Assembly: GCA_010672785.1 (NCBI GenBank)
Contig: JAAHFX010000002.1
Location: 718,886-782,885 of the forward strand
Length of the DNA stretch: 64,000 nucleotides
Source of the DNA: Sphaerospermopsis sp. SIO1G1
Lineage (GTDB): Bacteria; Cyanobacteriota; Cyanobacteriia; Cyanobacteriales; Nostocaceae
Direction of reading: 5' to 3'
Shown: one piece after another, positions 24,455 to 34,588 of the stretch
Layout of the letters: every line of letters begins with the position of its first letter
Numbering within the stretch: the first letter of the stretch is position 1
The notes under the pieces: generated by a model
What the model saw: the letters and a program-made list of their open reading frames with translations, nothing else
Databases searched by the model: none
Told to the model about the DNA's origin: nothing
Translations under genes and position numbers: made by a program

Positions 24455-25021
24455 ATGCCCTATAATCCCGACATCCATCATCGCCGTTCCATCCGATTAA
24501 AACATTACAATTACACCCAACAAGGTGCATATTTTATTACCATTTGCACCAAAAACAAACAATGTATTTTCGGTGATATCAAACAAGGAGAAATACAATT
24601 AAATTTATTAGTAACAATTGCCCGTGATTCTTGGCAAGAAATACCCCAACATTTCCCTCATATTAAATTAGATGTCTTTGTAATCATGCCAAATCATATT
24701 CATGGTATATTATGGATTGTTGAAAAAATAAAAAGAAAAGAACAATCACGCAGTTTTGGCAAAATGATTCCTGGTTCAATTCCTTGCGTAATTAGGTCTT
24801 ATAAAAGTGCGGTAACAAAAAAGATTAATCAAATTTGCAATCAAACAAATATATCTTCCGTATGGCAAAGAAATTTTTATGAACATATCCATCGAAATCA
24901 GGAATCTTTAGAAGCAACCAGAAATTATATTATTAATAATCCTGTAAATTGGGATAATGATCCTGAAAATATGGATACAATTTATTATGATGATACGTTA
25001 TTTTTTAATGTTCCTTTTTAG
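24455..25021 (+). CDS. REP-associated tyrosine transposase (RAYT, Y1_Tnp family)
   Basis: A 188-aa single-strand DNA transposase-like protein of the IS200/IS605 superfamily. It has the conserved start (YNPDIHHRRSIRLKHYNYTQ, GAYFITICTKN), the HUH motif in VFVIMPNHIHGILWIV and the catalytic tyrosine region LEATRNYIINNPVNW. RAYTs are domesticated, usually immobile as single units, and act on REP palindromes. Here matching REP-like palindromes lie about 90 bases before and 60 bases after the gene, which supports the assignment. The frame is intact. Confidence 0.92.
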   Translation: MPYNPDIHHRRSIRLKHYNYTQQGAYFITICTKNKQCIFGDIKQGEIQLNLLVTIARDSWQEIPQHFPHIKLDVFVIMPNHIHGILWIVEKIKRKEQSRSFGKMIPGSIPCVIRSYKSAVTKKINQICNQTNISSVWQRNFYEHIHRNQESLEATRNYIINNPVNWDNDPENMDTIYYDDTLFFNVPF

Positions 25022-25459
25022 GTTTGGATATTCATGAGTAGTTATCATTAAAATTATTATTTTAAGTACCTTTTATTTAGTCGTTGGGGTAAGGGTTTAG
25101 CATTGCTAAACCCCTACAATATTGCGGTGAATATTCGATATTTTTAATCCGTCAGCGGTCGCTGCTTGCTAAAATAGAAATATTGTGAAATTCCAGGAAA
25201 ATAAATCAACGATAACCTTAGAAATGGCAATCGCTATTTGAGATACAATATAATACAGAATTTGCAACTATTTGAATCATCCAGCATTTTCACGGTAGCT
25301 AACCGAAGATATCACTTTCTTATCATTAATATAAATCTGCACCAAAATAATTAAGTCAAATACATCCTCTTAGCAAGATTTCTTAATATATTTATCAAAC
25401 CCCAAGTCAAAATTAAATCAATGGGTTAGTATTTCTATGATTGTTTTCATAGTATAATT
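25022..25459. other. Intergenic region with REP palindrome, upstream of SLH gene
   Basis: 438 bases without a gene. The right REP palindrome is at 25083-25128. The rest is the AT-rich leader of the SLH protein gene; an in-frame stop just upstream excludes an extended start. Confidence 0.6.
25083..25128 (+). repeat. REP palindrome right of RAYT gene
   Basis: GGGTTTAGCATTGCTAAACCC is a perfect 9-bp stem with a short loop, followed by CTACAATATTG as in the left copy. Confidence 0.85.
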
Positions 25460-27235
25460 ATGGCTAAAACATTTTACGTAAGTCCTAGCACTGGCGCAGA
25501 TACTAACCCAGGTACTCCAGAAGCACCTTTAAAAACCATTACCACAGCCTTACAACAAGTTAGCATTAATGATACAATCAGACTAGCCTACGGACAGTAT
25601 AATGCAGATAGCGGTGAAATTTTCCCTTTGACTATACCCGTTGGTGTAACTGTTATCGGTAATGAAGCTCAAAAAGGCGAGGGTGTATTTATAGAAGGTA
25701 GTGGTACTTATCTTAGCCGTACCTTTGCCCGTCAGAATGTGACTTTTGTATTATTAAATGATGCAGAATTACGAGGAGTAAAAGTTACTAATCCTGCTAT
25801 TCGTGGTACTGCTGTTTGGGTAGAATCAAGTACACCTACAGTTGCTAATAGTACGTTTATTTTATGTAAACGAGAAGGAGTTTTTGCCACTGGTGATGCT
25901 AATCCTACAGTCAAAGATAGTATTTTTAAGGAAAATGCTGCTAATGGGATAGTTACTGCTAGAAATTCTCAAGGTTTGTTACAGGGTAATATCTGCATTA
26001 ACACAGGTTTTGGTATAGCCATCAGTGACACTGCATCACCTACCTTGATAGACAATAAAATCTCGGAAAATCGGGCTGGAATAGTAATTTCTGGTAGTTC
26101 TAGTCCCCGTTTACGGAATAATCTGATTGAAGACAATACAGATGATGGTTTAACTGTCATTTCTCAAGCTTTACCTGATCTTGGTAGCATTGATAGTCCA
26201 GGTGGTAATACTATTCGTAATAATGGTAAGTTTGATATCCAAAATGCTGGTAGTAATACTATAGTTTCTGTAGGTAATCAAGTAGATCCTGCCACAGTCA
26301 AAGGAAAAATAGAGTTTGTTAGTCTTTCTCAACCAGAACCAACACCAACACCCCAACCAGAACCAACACCAACACCCCAACCTGAACCAATACCAACTCC
26401 TCAACCAGAACCGATACCAACACCCCAACCAGAACCGATACCAACTCCTCAACCAGAACCGATACCAACTCCCCAACCTGAACCAGTACCAACACCCCAA
26501 CCAGAACCGATACCAACTCCTCAACCAGAACCGATACCAACTCCTCAACCAGAACCGATACCAACACCCCAACCAGAACCGATACCAACTCCTCAACCAG
26601 AACCGATACCAACTCCCCAACCTGAACCAGTACCAACACCCCAACCCAAACCCAAACTTGTATTAACTGATATTAGTAATCATTGGGCGGCTAAATTTAT
26701 TGAAGAATTAGTCACATTGGATATTATCAGAGGTTATCCAAATCGGACATTTAGACCGAATGCAACAATGACTAGAGCGCAATTTGCAGCCTTATTGGTA
26801 AAAGCTTTTAACCCGACAAAGAAACGTGATCCTATTAATTTTAAGGATGTATCTGAGAATTTTTGGGCTTTTCAAGTCATTCAGCAAGCATATCAAGGTA
26901 AATTCTTGTCTGGTTATCCAAATCAGACCTTTGCACCTAATCAAAATATTCAGCGTGTACAAGTAATCGTTTCTTTAGTCAATGGTTTAGGTTTATCTCC
27001 CACATCAAAAACCAGTAGTGTATCTTTTAATGATGAGGACAAAATTCCTAACTATGGCAAAGATGAGGTTATCGTTGCTACACAAAGAAAGATGATTGTT
27101 AATTACCCTGACTTGAAGTTTTTTAATCCCACCCGTGATGCAACAAGAGCAGAAGTAGCTATGATGGTTTATCAGGCTTTAGTAGATGCCAATCGTGTAG
27201 CTGCAATTAATTCACCTTACATCATGGTAGGTTAA
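25460..27235 (+). CDS. DUF1565 beta-helix protein with Pro-rich repeat and three SLH domains
   Basis: A 591-aa putative surface protein. Residues 1-280 start [20 protein letters not shown], the DUF1565 signature, and form a right-handed parallel beta-helix with [18 protein letters not shown] and [15 protein letters not shown] rungs. Residues about 292-395 are 13 PEP(T/I/V)PTPQ units, a stiff spacer. The C-terminus has three S-layer homology domains (from [32 protein letters not shown] and [14 protein letters not shown]), which in other bacteria bind peptidoglycan-linked polymers. No signal peptide is visible, and no in-frame upstream start exists. The polyproline tract would need EF-P for translation. 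The role is probably envelope or sheath attachment. Confidence 0.88.
   Translation: MAKTFYVSPSTGADTNPGTPEAPLKTITTALQQVSINDTIRLAYGQYNADSGEIFPLTIPVGVTVIGNEAQKGEGVFIEGSGTYLSRTFARQNVTFVLLNDAELRGVKVTNPAIRGTAVWVESSTPTVANSTFILCKREGVFATGDANPTVKDSIFKENAANGIVTARNSQGLLQGNICINTGFGIAISDTASPTLIDNKISENRAGIVISGSSSPRLRNNLIEDNTDDGLTVISQALPDLGSIDSPGGNTIRNNGKFDIQNAGSNTIVSVGNQVDPATVKGKIEFVSLSQPEPTPTPQPEPTPTPQPEPIPTPQPEPIPTPQPEPIPTPQPEPIPTPQPEPVPTPQPEPIPTPQPEPIPTPQPEPIPTPQPEPIPTPQPEPIPTPQPEPVPTPQPKPKLVLTDISNHWAAKFIEELVTLDIIRGYPNRTFRPNATMTRAQFAALLVKAFNPTKKRDPINFKDVSENFWAFQVIQQAYQGKFLSGYPNQTFAPNQNIQRVQVIVSLVNGLGLSPTSKTSSVSFNDEDKIPNYGKDEVIVATQRKMIVNYPDLKFFNPTRDATRAEVAMMVYQALVDANRVAAINSPYIMVG
26333..26644 (+). repeat. 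24-bp coding tandem repeat, 13 units (PEPIPTPQ)
   Basis: Thirteen 24-base units encode PEP(T/I/V)PTPQ. Units alternate CTCCTCAA and CACCCCAA codon variants, and a multi-unit block is itself repeated, as expected from unequal crossing-over. Because the period is a multiple of three and lacks stops, several frames on both strands stay open here. Confidence 0.95.
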
Positions 27236-27395
27236 AAAATACCTCACAAGGGTAATGGACATTGGCTATAGAATAATAAATAACTACGAAAAATTATCAA
27301 TTACCAATTATCCATTACCCATTTTTCGCAACTAACTTTGATCAAGTTACCGCCTAATTTTCACATAACAAATTTATAAGGTTATTGAAAAGCTA

Positions 27396-30300
27396 ATGCT
27401 ATTATCTTCCCTCATTGAAGCCAACGAACTCGAACAAGCAGTTGCCGAATCTCCCCTGATTGTGACAGCAGATACACTAGCAACCGAGGCGATCGCGCTG
27501 ATGAGTAATGCTAGGGGAAGTTGTAGTCTAGTAGAGTCAAAAATTAATCACAAACAACATATATTAAATGAATGTCGAGCTAGTTGTGTCTTAGTTGCAG
27601 AACAAGATAAAGTTATAGGTATTTTTACAGAACGTGATGTGGTGCGATTGAGTTCAGAAGGAGGTAAAGTGGCTGGACTCAAAATTACTGACGTAATGAC
27701 TCGTGATGTAATTACAATTAATAAATCGGATTTCACGGATATATTTGTAGTTTTAAACATCTTCCAACGTTATTTAATTCGTCATTTACCGATTATAGAT
27801 GAGCAAGGAAAAGTATCTGGAATCATTACCTATGAAAGCTTATGGCAGCTATTAAGACCCATAGATTTGCTGCGTTTACGGGTAATTGCAGAAGTCATGA
27901 CTCTCAAGACATTCAAAGCTGCTCCTGATTCTAATGTCATTAATATTACTCAAATAATGGCAAGAGAAAATGTCAGTTCCGTAATTATTGTCGAGCAGAG
28001 AAATTCTCTACAAATACCTATAGGAATTATAACTGAGCGGGATATAGTGCAGTTCCAAGCTTTAGGACTAGACTTAGAAAATATTCACGCACAATCTGTC
28101 ATGAGTAGTCCAGTATTTACCTTATCTTCCCAAGACAGTTTGTGGTCAGTATTAATGTTAATGCAAACCAGGAAAATTAACCGAGTCGTAATTACTGGTA
28201 AGCAGGGAGAATTGCAAGGAATTGTTACACAAACAACTTTATTACAAACCTTAAATCCCTTAGATATATATAATTTAGTAGATGATCTCCAAGAAAAAGT
28301 ATTAAAATTAGAAACAGAAAAATTAGAACTATTAGCAACTAGAAATGCCGAATTAGAAGCAGAAGTAGAAGAGCGAGTGAAGGAATTAAAAAAACAAGCG
28401 GAAAGAGAAAAATTATTAAGTGGGATTACCAGTAGAATTAGAAAAACATTAGACCTCCAAGAAACCTTAAATGCCATTGCTACAGAAGTGAGACAATTTT
28501 TAGACTGCGATCGCGTCATAGTCTACAAATGCCATGAAGAAGGTAATGAAGGCAATGGTGTAATTGTGGCTGAAAATGTCCAACCAGGATGGTTATCTTT
28601 GTTAGAGCAACCCATCAGTGATCCCTGTTTCACAAAAGAGTGGGTTGAGAAATATATTCACGGTAAAATTCAAGTTGTCAATGACATTTCCAAAAATAAC
28701 TTAACTCCATGTCATCGTCAATTATTAGAAAACTTACAAATTAGAGCAAAAATCCTAGTCCCAATCGTAGTTGCAGATAGACTATGGGGATTAATGTTAG
28801 CTTGTCAGAATGGTGAACCACGGAATTGGCAACCTCAAGAAACAGAATTATTACAACAATTATCTGTTCATGTAGTCATCGCCATCCAACAAGCAGATTT
28901 ACATCATCAACTCCAAGTAGAACTACAAGAAAGAAGACGTGCAGAAGTAGCCTTAGCTGCATCTGAAGAACTTTATCGCACAACATTAAGTAACATTTCT
29001 GATGCCTTATTTATCACTAACGAGCAAGGTAAATTTACTTTTATTTGCCCTAATGTAAAAGTCATATTCGGATATTCTCACCAAGAAATAATGGAAATAG
29101 AGAATATTCAATCTTTACTTAAAAAAAAATTATTTAACCCCGAAAAATTAAGAGATGAAGGAGAAATCAGTAATCTAGAAACAGATATTATTGATAAACA
29201 AGGTCATAAACATACAATTTTAGTAAATGTTAAGCAAGTTAATATAGCTGGTGGTAATCATTTGTATACTTGTCGTGATATCACCGACCGCAAACAAGTA
29301 GAAAAAGCATTAAAAAACAGTGAAGAAAGACTGAGAACCATCATAGAAACCAGTTCCAGTGGTTTAATAACAGTCAATAGTGAAGGAACAATAGTATTTG
29401 TGAATTCATCCGCAGCCAAAATGTTTGGCAGAGATCAAGAAAGACTAGTAGGTTTATCTTTTGCACTCCCCTATGATTATGACACCCATCGAGTCCAAGA
29501 AATAGAAATATTGCAACCATCAGGTACAAGACGGACAGTAAATATGCAAGCTGCACCCATAGCTTGGGAAAATGAAAATGCTTTCTTAATGTCAGTTGCA
29601 GATATCACTGATCTGAAAAAAACCGAAGAATTACTACGTCAAAGTGAAGCCAAATACCGATTATTAGTAGAAAATTTACCATTAGGTTTAATCGTCCATG
29701 CCATAGATACAAGTATTATCACCTGTAATGCTAAAGCCTGTGAACTGTTGGAACTGACAGTTGATCAAATGCAAGATAAAACATCTTTAGATCCAAGTTG
29801 GTGTTTTTTGAAGGAGGATGAAACCATCATGAATCCTTGCGAATATCCAATTAATCAGGTAATTTCCACAAAACAACCCCTAAATAATTATGTCTTAGGA
29901 GTCAACAGACCTAAAAGTCAAACATTAATTTGGTTATTAGTGAATGCTTTTCCCGAATTTTATAGTGATGGTGACTGCAAACAAGTAATAGTCACATTTG
30001 TAGATATTAGTGAAAGACAAGCCGCCCTCAAAGAACGTAAACAGGCAGAACTAGAACTGAAAAAAAGTGAAGAAAGATTTCGTCAAATTGCCGAAAACTT
30101 ACCAGAAGTAATCTGGATGTGTAGTCACAAAGGATCAGAAATAATTTTTGTCAGTCCTCAGTATGAAAAAATGTGGGGGCGCAGTTGTGAAAGTCTTTAT
30201 CAGCAACCCGAAAACTGGATAGATGCCATTCATCAAGATGATCAAGAAAAAGTCAAGAATATGTTTTTTAATCAGGCCGCTTTGGGAACTTATGATATAG

Positions 30301-33300
30301 AGTATCGGATTGTGCAACCACATGGAAAATTGCGCTGGATCAGAGATCGAGCCTTTCCCATCGCTAATGAAGAAGGTGAAATTTATCGCATTGCTGGGTT
30401 TGCAGAAGATATTACCAGCCGCAAAGAAGTAGAAGAAGAATTACGACAATTAAATGAAAAACTAGAAGCTAGAGTTGAAGAAAGAACTAGAGCTTTACAA
30501 GAATCCCAAACTATGTTGCAATTGGTCTTAGATACCATTCCCCAACGAGTATTTTGGAAAGATAAACAATCAATTATTAGAGGTTGTAATCGCATTTTTG
30601 CAGAAGATGTAGGTTGCACTCAAGAAGAAGTAATCGGCAAAGATCCCTATGATATCTGTGCAACCAGTGAAGAAGTTGATTTTTATTTAGAATGCGATCG
30701 CTTGGTCATAGATTCTGGCCAAAGTAAGTTATATATTCAAGAAACTCTCCACAGAAGTGATGGTACAGTGATGCTCATAGAGACGAATAAAGTACCTTTA
30801 TGTAATGCTAATGGTGAGATAATTGGTATCTTGGGAACATATGAAGATATGAGTAGTCGGAGAGCAGCCGAAGATGCTTTACGTTACAGTGAGGAACGTT
30901 TCCGAATTGCATTAAACAATTCCCCCATTATTGTGTTTAACCAAGACTTAGATTTGCGTTATACATGGATTTATAATCCTGGTTGGGGTTTGCAACCAGA
31001 AGAAGTCATAGGTAAGTTTGACAGTGACATTTTCTTACCTGAAGACGCAGAAAAATTAGCAACCTGGAAACGTCAAGTCATCAATACAGGCCAAGGAATT
31101 AGAGAAGAAATTGTTATTGGCACAGAAGATGATTTTACCTGTTACGTACTGACAATATATCCCCTCCGCGATCGCAACGGTAACATTGAAGGTGTTACCT
31201 GTGCAGCTTTAGACATTACTGATCGTAAACAAACAGAAATGGCTTTACAAGAAAGTCAATATTTAATTAAACGAATTACCGAAGCCAGTCCTGATATTCT
31301 CTATATCTACGACTTAGAAGCAAAATTAAATATTTATACAAACCGAGAAATTGCCCGATTATTAGGTTATTCTCCCACAGAAATCCAAGAAATGGGGCAA
31401 AAATTATTTATTCAACTTGCCCATCCCGATGATATCCCCAAAATTGCCGCCCATCATGCCCGCTTTTCTGAAGCTCATGATGAAGATGTATGGGAAATTG
31501 AATATCGAATGCGCGATCAACAAGGTAACTGGCATTGGTTTTTAAGCCATGACACAGTATTTAGCCGTAACCATAAAAATCGTCCCACCCAAATTATTGG
31601 GGCAGCCGTGGAAATGTCAGAACGGAAAAGAATGGAGGCAAAACTCCGACAGACTAACGCTGAACTTGCCCGTGCTACTCGCCTCAAAGATGAATTTTTA
31701 GCTAATATGAGCCATGAACTGCGTACACCCCTCAACGCAATTTTGGGTATGTCTGAAAGTTTATTAGATGGGGTTTTCGATCAAATCAGCGATCGCCAAA
31801 AACAAGCCATCAACACCATTGAACGTAGTGGGAAACACTTACTAGAACTAATTAATGATATTCTCGATCTCTCCAAAATAGAGGCTGGTAAACTAGAACT
31901 ACAACTTGCTCCTGTTACGTGTCATTTTATTTGTAACTCTAGTTTGACATTTGTGAAACAACAAGCATTAAAAAAACATATTTCCATATTTTTAGAAATA
32001 CCTGAAAACTTACCATATTTAATTGTAGATGAACGCCGTATTCGTCAGATGTTAATTAATCTGCTCAACAATGCTGTTAAATTTACCCCCTTTGGCGGTA
32101 ATGTTAAGTTAGTTGTCAAAGAACAAAAAACTATCTGCACAGATGGGAAAATACAAGGATTTGTTGATCCAAATCCAAGCAATCAAATTGTTAATAATTC
32201 CGGAATGTTATCCACTCCTTCCTCTACTCAATATTCAAAATGGATTTCTTTTTCAGTAATTGATGATGGTATTGGGATAGCTGAAGATGAGTTAGATAAA
32301 CTATTTCAACCTTTTGTACAAATTGACAGCAGTCTTAATCGTCAGCATAACGGTACAGGACTAGGTTTAGCTCTAGTGGAAAGGCTGGTAAAATTACACT
32401 TTGGTCATGTTACAGTCAGCAGTGAATTGGGGCAAGGCAGTTGTTTTACAGTATATATACCCTGTATACAGAAATCTCAACATGAGATGAAATCCATACT
32501 CCCAACTAACTGTCAACTTGCATCTAATCTCCAATGGGAAAATGCAGAGGTTCTCATTATTGAAGATCCCATCATAGCAGCTGAACATCTGGCTCAATAT
32601 TTAAAAGAACTGAATATAAACAGCACTGTTTATTCTCAAAGTGAAGGAGCAATTGAAAAAGCAATTAGCATTCACCCCATACTCATTATCGTAGATGTCC
32701 TATTACCTAATTCATCTGGATGGGAAGTTCTTAAACAGCTAAAATCACATCCCCAAACAAAACATATACCCATAGTAGCAATTTCTATATTTGATGATTC
32801 TGTCAGAGCTAAATCTTTAGGAGCAGATGATTATTTAGTCAGACCAATTAACCAGGAAAAAATATGTCAAACTATTAATCAACTATTTGCCGATAATCTA
32901 TTTTTACACTGCTCAAATCAAACAACAACGCAATTCTTACATACTAATTATATAAATACTCCATTGAATACTTATACTCCTGAAAACCAAGCACATTTAA
33001 TTTTAATTGCAGAGGATAATCAGGCAAATATTACTACAATTTTTAGTTATCTAAATGCAAAAGGATATCAATTAATTATGGCTAGAAACGGTCAGGAAGC
33101 CGTTGATATGACTTTCCAAAACAATCCCAGTTTAATCATCATGGATATCCAAATGCCTGGTATAAATGGACTAGAAGCAATGCGTATCATTCGTGCTAAT
33201 GTAAAGTTTAAATATACTCCTATTATTGCCTTGACAGCTTTAGCAATGACTGGAGATAAAGAAAAATGTATTGCCGCAGGAGCTAACGAATATATGGCCA

Positions 33301-33371
33301 AACCAGTAAAATTAAAATTATTAATTAAAACTGTACAACAACTTTTAGATCCAGAAAAATATAGAATTTAA
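27396..33371 (+). CDS. Hybrid histidine kinase: CBS x4 - cyanobacteriochrome-type GAF - PAS x7 - HisKA/HATPase - REC x2
   Basis: A 1991-aa soluble sensor kinase. Residues 10-295 hold two CBS pairs (TERDVVRL, TERDIVQF), which usually bind adenine nucleotides. A coiled coil leads to a GAF domain (about 345-505) with DPCF at 409-412 and CH at 439-440. The 28-residue spacing of the two cysteines equals that of DXCF cyanobacteriochromes such as TePixJ, so a covalently bound bilin is likely. Seven PAS units follow (about 520-1415, each ending in DI(T/S)-type motifs). The H-box ANMSHELRTPLN has H1440, and the HATPase has a GTGLGLAL G-box. REC1 (D1767) has Arg instead of the conserved Lys; REC2 (D1917) is complete. 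A REC-kinase gene follows 59 bases downstream. Confidence 0.93.
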   Translation: MLLSSLIEANELEQAVAESPLIVTADTLATEAIALMSNARGSCSLVESKINHKQHILNECRASCVLVAEQDKVIGIFTERDVVRLSSEGGKVAGLKITDVMTRDVITINKSDFTDIFVVLNIFQRYLIRHLPIIDEQGKVSGIITYESLWQLLRPIDLLRLRVIAEVMTLKTFKAAPDSNVINITQIMARENVSSVIIVEQRNSLQIPIGIITERDIVQFQALGLDLENIHAQSVMSSPVFTLSSQDSLWSVLMLMQTRKINRVVITGKQGELQGIVTQTTLLQTLNPLDIYNLVDDLQEKVLKLETEKLELLATRNAELEAEVEERVKELKKQAEREKLLSGITSRIRKTLDLQETLNAIATEVRQFLDCDRVIVYKCHEEGNEGNGVIVAENVQPGWLSLLEQPISDPCFTKEWVEKYIHGKIQVVNDISKNNLTPCHRQLLENLQIRAKILVPIVVADRLWGLMLACQNGEPRNWQPQETELLQQLSVHVVIAIQQADLHHQLQVELQERRRAEVALAASEELYRTTLSNISDALFITNEQGKFTFICPNVKVIFGYSHQEIMEIENIQSLLKKKLFNPEKLRDEGEISNLETDIIDKQGHKHTILVNVKQVNIAGGNHLYTCRDITDRKQVEKALKNSEERLRTIIETSSSGLITVNSEGTIVFVNSSAAKMFGRDQERLVGLSFALPYDYDTHRVQEIEILQPSGTRRTVNMQAAPIAWENENAFLMSVADITDLKKTEELLRQSEAKYRLLVENLPLGLIVHAIDTSIITCNAKACELLELTVDQMQDKTSLDPSWCFLKEDETIMNPCEYPINQVISTKQPLNNYVLGVNRPKSQTLIWLLVNAFPEFYSDGDCKQVIVTFVDISERQAALKERKQAELELKKSEERFRQIAENLPEVIWMCSHKGSEIIFVSPQYEKMWGRSCESLYQQPENWIDAIHQDDQEKVKNMFFNQAALGTYDIEYRIVQPHGKLRWIRDRAFPIANEEGEIYRIAGFAEDITSRKEVEEELRQLNEKLEARVEERTRALQESQTMLQLVLDTIPQRVFWKDKQSIIRGCNRIFAEDVGCTQEEVIGKDPYDICATSEEVDFYLECDRLVIDSGQSKLYIQETLHRSDGTVMLIETNKVPLCNANGEIIGILGTYEDMSSRRAAEDALRYSEERFRIALNNSPIIVFNQDLDLRYTWIYNPGWGLQPEEVIGKFDSDIFLPEDAEKLATWKRQVINTGQGIREEIVIGTEDDFTCYVLTIYPLRDRNGNIEGVTCAALDITDRKQTEMALQESQYLIKRITEASPDILYIYDLEAKLNIYTNREIARLLGYSPTEIQEMGQKLFIQLAHPDDIPKIAAHHARFSEAHDEDVWEIEYRMRDQQGNWHWFLSHDTVFSRNHKNRPTQIIGAAVEMSERKRMEAKLRQTNAELARATRLKDEFLANMSHELRTPLNAILGMSESLLDGVFDQISDRQKQAINTIERSGKHLLELINDILDLSKIEAGKLELQLAPVTCHFICNSSLTFVKQQALKKHISIFLEIPENLPYLIVDERRIRQMLINLLNNAVKFTPFGGNVKLVVKEQKTICTDGKIQGFVDPNPSNQIVNNSGMLSTPSSTQYSKWISFSVIDDGIGIAEDELDKLFQPFVQIDSSLNRQHNGTGLGLALVERLVKLHFGHVTVSSELGQGSCFTVYIPCIQKSQHEMKSILPTNCQLASNLQWENAEVLIIEDPIIAAEHLAQYLKELNINSTVYSQSEGAIEKAISIHPILIIVDVLLPNSSGWEVLKQLKSHPQTKHIPIVAISIFDDSVRAKSLGADDYLVRPINQEKICQTINQLFADNLFLHCSNQTTTQFLHTNYINTPLNTYTPENQAHLILIAEDNQANITTIFSYLNAKGYQLIMARNGQEAVDMTFQNNPSLIIMDIQMPGINGLEAMRIIRANVKFKYTPIIALTALAMTGDKEKCIAAGANEYMAKPVKLKLLIKTVQQLLDPEKYRI

Positions 33372-33430
33372 AATCTCAATTCTGAACAACTGAAAATTTA
33401 AACATACCCAAAAAAATTGACTCAACCATA

Positions 33431-34501
33431 ATGGAAAAACCCGCACAAATCTTAATTATTGATGATGAACCTGATAACTTTGATGTTATTGATGCTTTAT
33501 TAGATCGAGAAGGTTATCAATTAAGTTATGTGTCCAATGCACAACAAGCTCTGACACTACTCAAAGTTTTTCTTCCAGATGTGATATTACTAGATGTAAT
33601 GATGCCACAAATGAATGGAATTGAATTTTGTCAACAATTTAAATCTAATTCCCAATGGCAACACATTCCTATTATTATGGTGACAGCTTTAAATTCTAAA
33701 GAAGATTTATCACAGTGTATTTCTGTAGGTGCTGATGATTTTATTAGTAAACCAGTGAATGGTACAGAACTTAGATCACGAGTCAGATCAATGTTACGTA
33801 TTAAACGGCAATACGATGCTCTGCAAGAAGCTTTACAATTACGTGAAGACCTTTCTAATATGATTGTTCATGATCTGCGAAATCCACTTACTTCAATTAT
33901 CTTAGCAGCAGAAATGCTCAGAGTAGGGAACTTATCTCCTGAACGTCAACATCAAAAAAGTAATCAAATCTTGGCTGCTGGACAACAATTGCAATCCATG
34001 ATTGATAGTTTATTATTCATGGCAAAGTTAGATTCTGGAAAATTAATTTTACAACTGACAGATGTGGATATTTCTGAACTTTGCTCATCTGCTGCTTCAG
34101 ACTTTCAAACAGTAATTAATCATAAAAACCTAGAGTTAGTAACTCAGCTTCCCTTACCAGGTAATAGTATTAAAATAGATAGGCATTTATTTCGTCGTGT
34201 TATAGATAATTTATTATCTAATGCTATTAAATTTACAAAACCCAATTCTCAAATAGTCTTATACGCAGATTATATAGCTCCAGGAAAAGTCAAAATACAA
34301 GTAGCAGATTTAGGTCCGGGGGTTAAAGAAGAATTAAGACAGGTGATTTTTGAAAAATATGAAGTTGGTAATTTTAAGAAAGCAGCTTCTCAAATTGGCC
34401 TAGGCTTGGCTTTTTGTAAAATGACAGTAGAGGCACATGGAGGTAAAATCAATGTTGAAAGTAATCAACCCCAAGGAGCTATTTTCACTGTTGAAATTTA
34501 G
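33431..34501 (+). CDS. Response regulator-histidine kinase (REC-HisKA-HATPase)
   Basis: A 356-aa signalling protein with inverted order: an N-terminal receiver (DDEP at 11-14, phospho-acceptor D55 in LLDVMMP, T85 and K107 in FISKPV), then a HisKA domain with H147 in VHDLRNPLTS, and a HATPase domain with N-box NLLSNAIKF and G-box GLGLAFCKM. It lies 59 bases after the giant hybrid kinase and is probably its co-transcribed partner. Such REC-first kinases typically accept phosphate from an HPt protein or another kinase and alter their own output. It has no membrane segments or DNA-binding domain. Confidence 0.93.
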   Translation: MEKPAQILIIDDEPDNFDVIDALLDREGYQLSYVSNAQQALTLLKVFLPDVILLDVMMPQMNGIEFCQQFKSNSQWQHIPIIMVTALNSKEDLSQCISVGADDFISKPVNGTELRSRVRSMLRIKRQYDALQEALQLREDLSNMIVHDLRNPLTSIILAAEMLRVGNLSPERQHQKSNQILAAGQQLQSMIDSLLFMAKLDSGKLILQLTDVDISELCSSAASDFQTVINHKNLELVTQLPLPGNSIKIDRHLFRRVIDNLLSNAIKFTKPNSQIVLYADYIAPGKVKIQVADLGPGVKEELRQVIFEKYEVGNFKKAASQIGLGLAFCKMTVEAHGGKINVESNQPQGAIFTVEI

Positions 34502-34588
34502 CAATGTAAGTTTTTTTGTTAACATTACTAATTTCTAATTGCTAGTCAAACAGTCATAGATATTAGAAGTAGTAGATATTAAATATTA

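Noticed and set aside
24455..25021. Complete IS200-type insertion sequence
   Set aside because: The protein reads as a RAYT and the flanking palindromes are REP-like; no IS ends or tnpB are present.
26171..26666. Long open frames on both strands across the Pro-rich repeat
   Set aside because: They are produced by the 24-bp repeat in alternative frames; composition (repeated WYRF, LVSVL or NQNR motifs) is not protein-like, and the real frame is the SLH protein.
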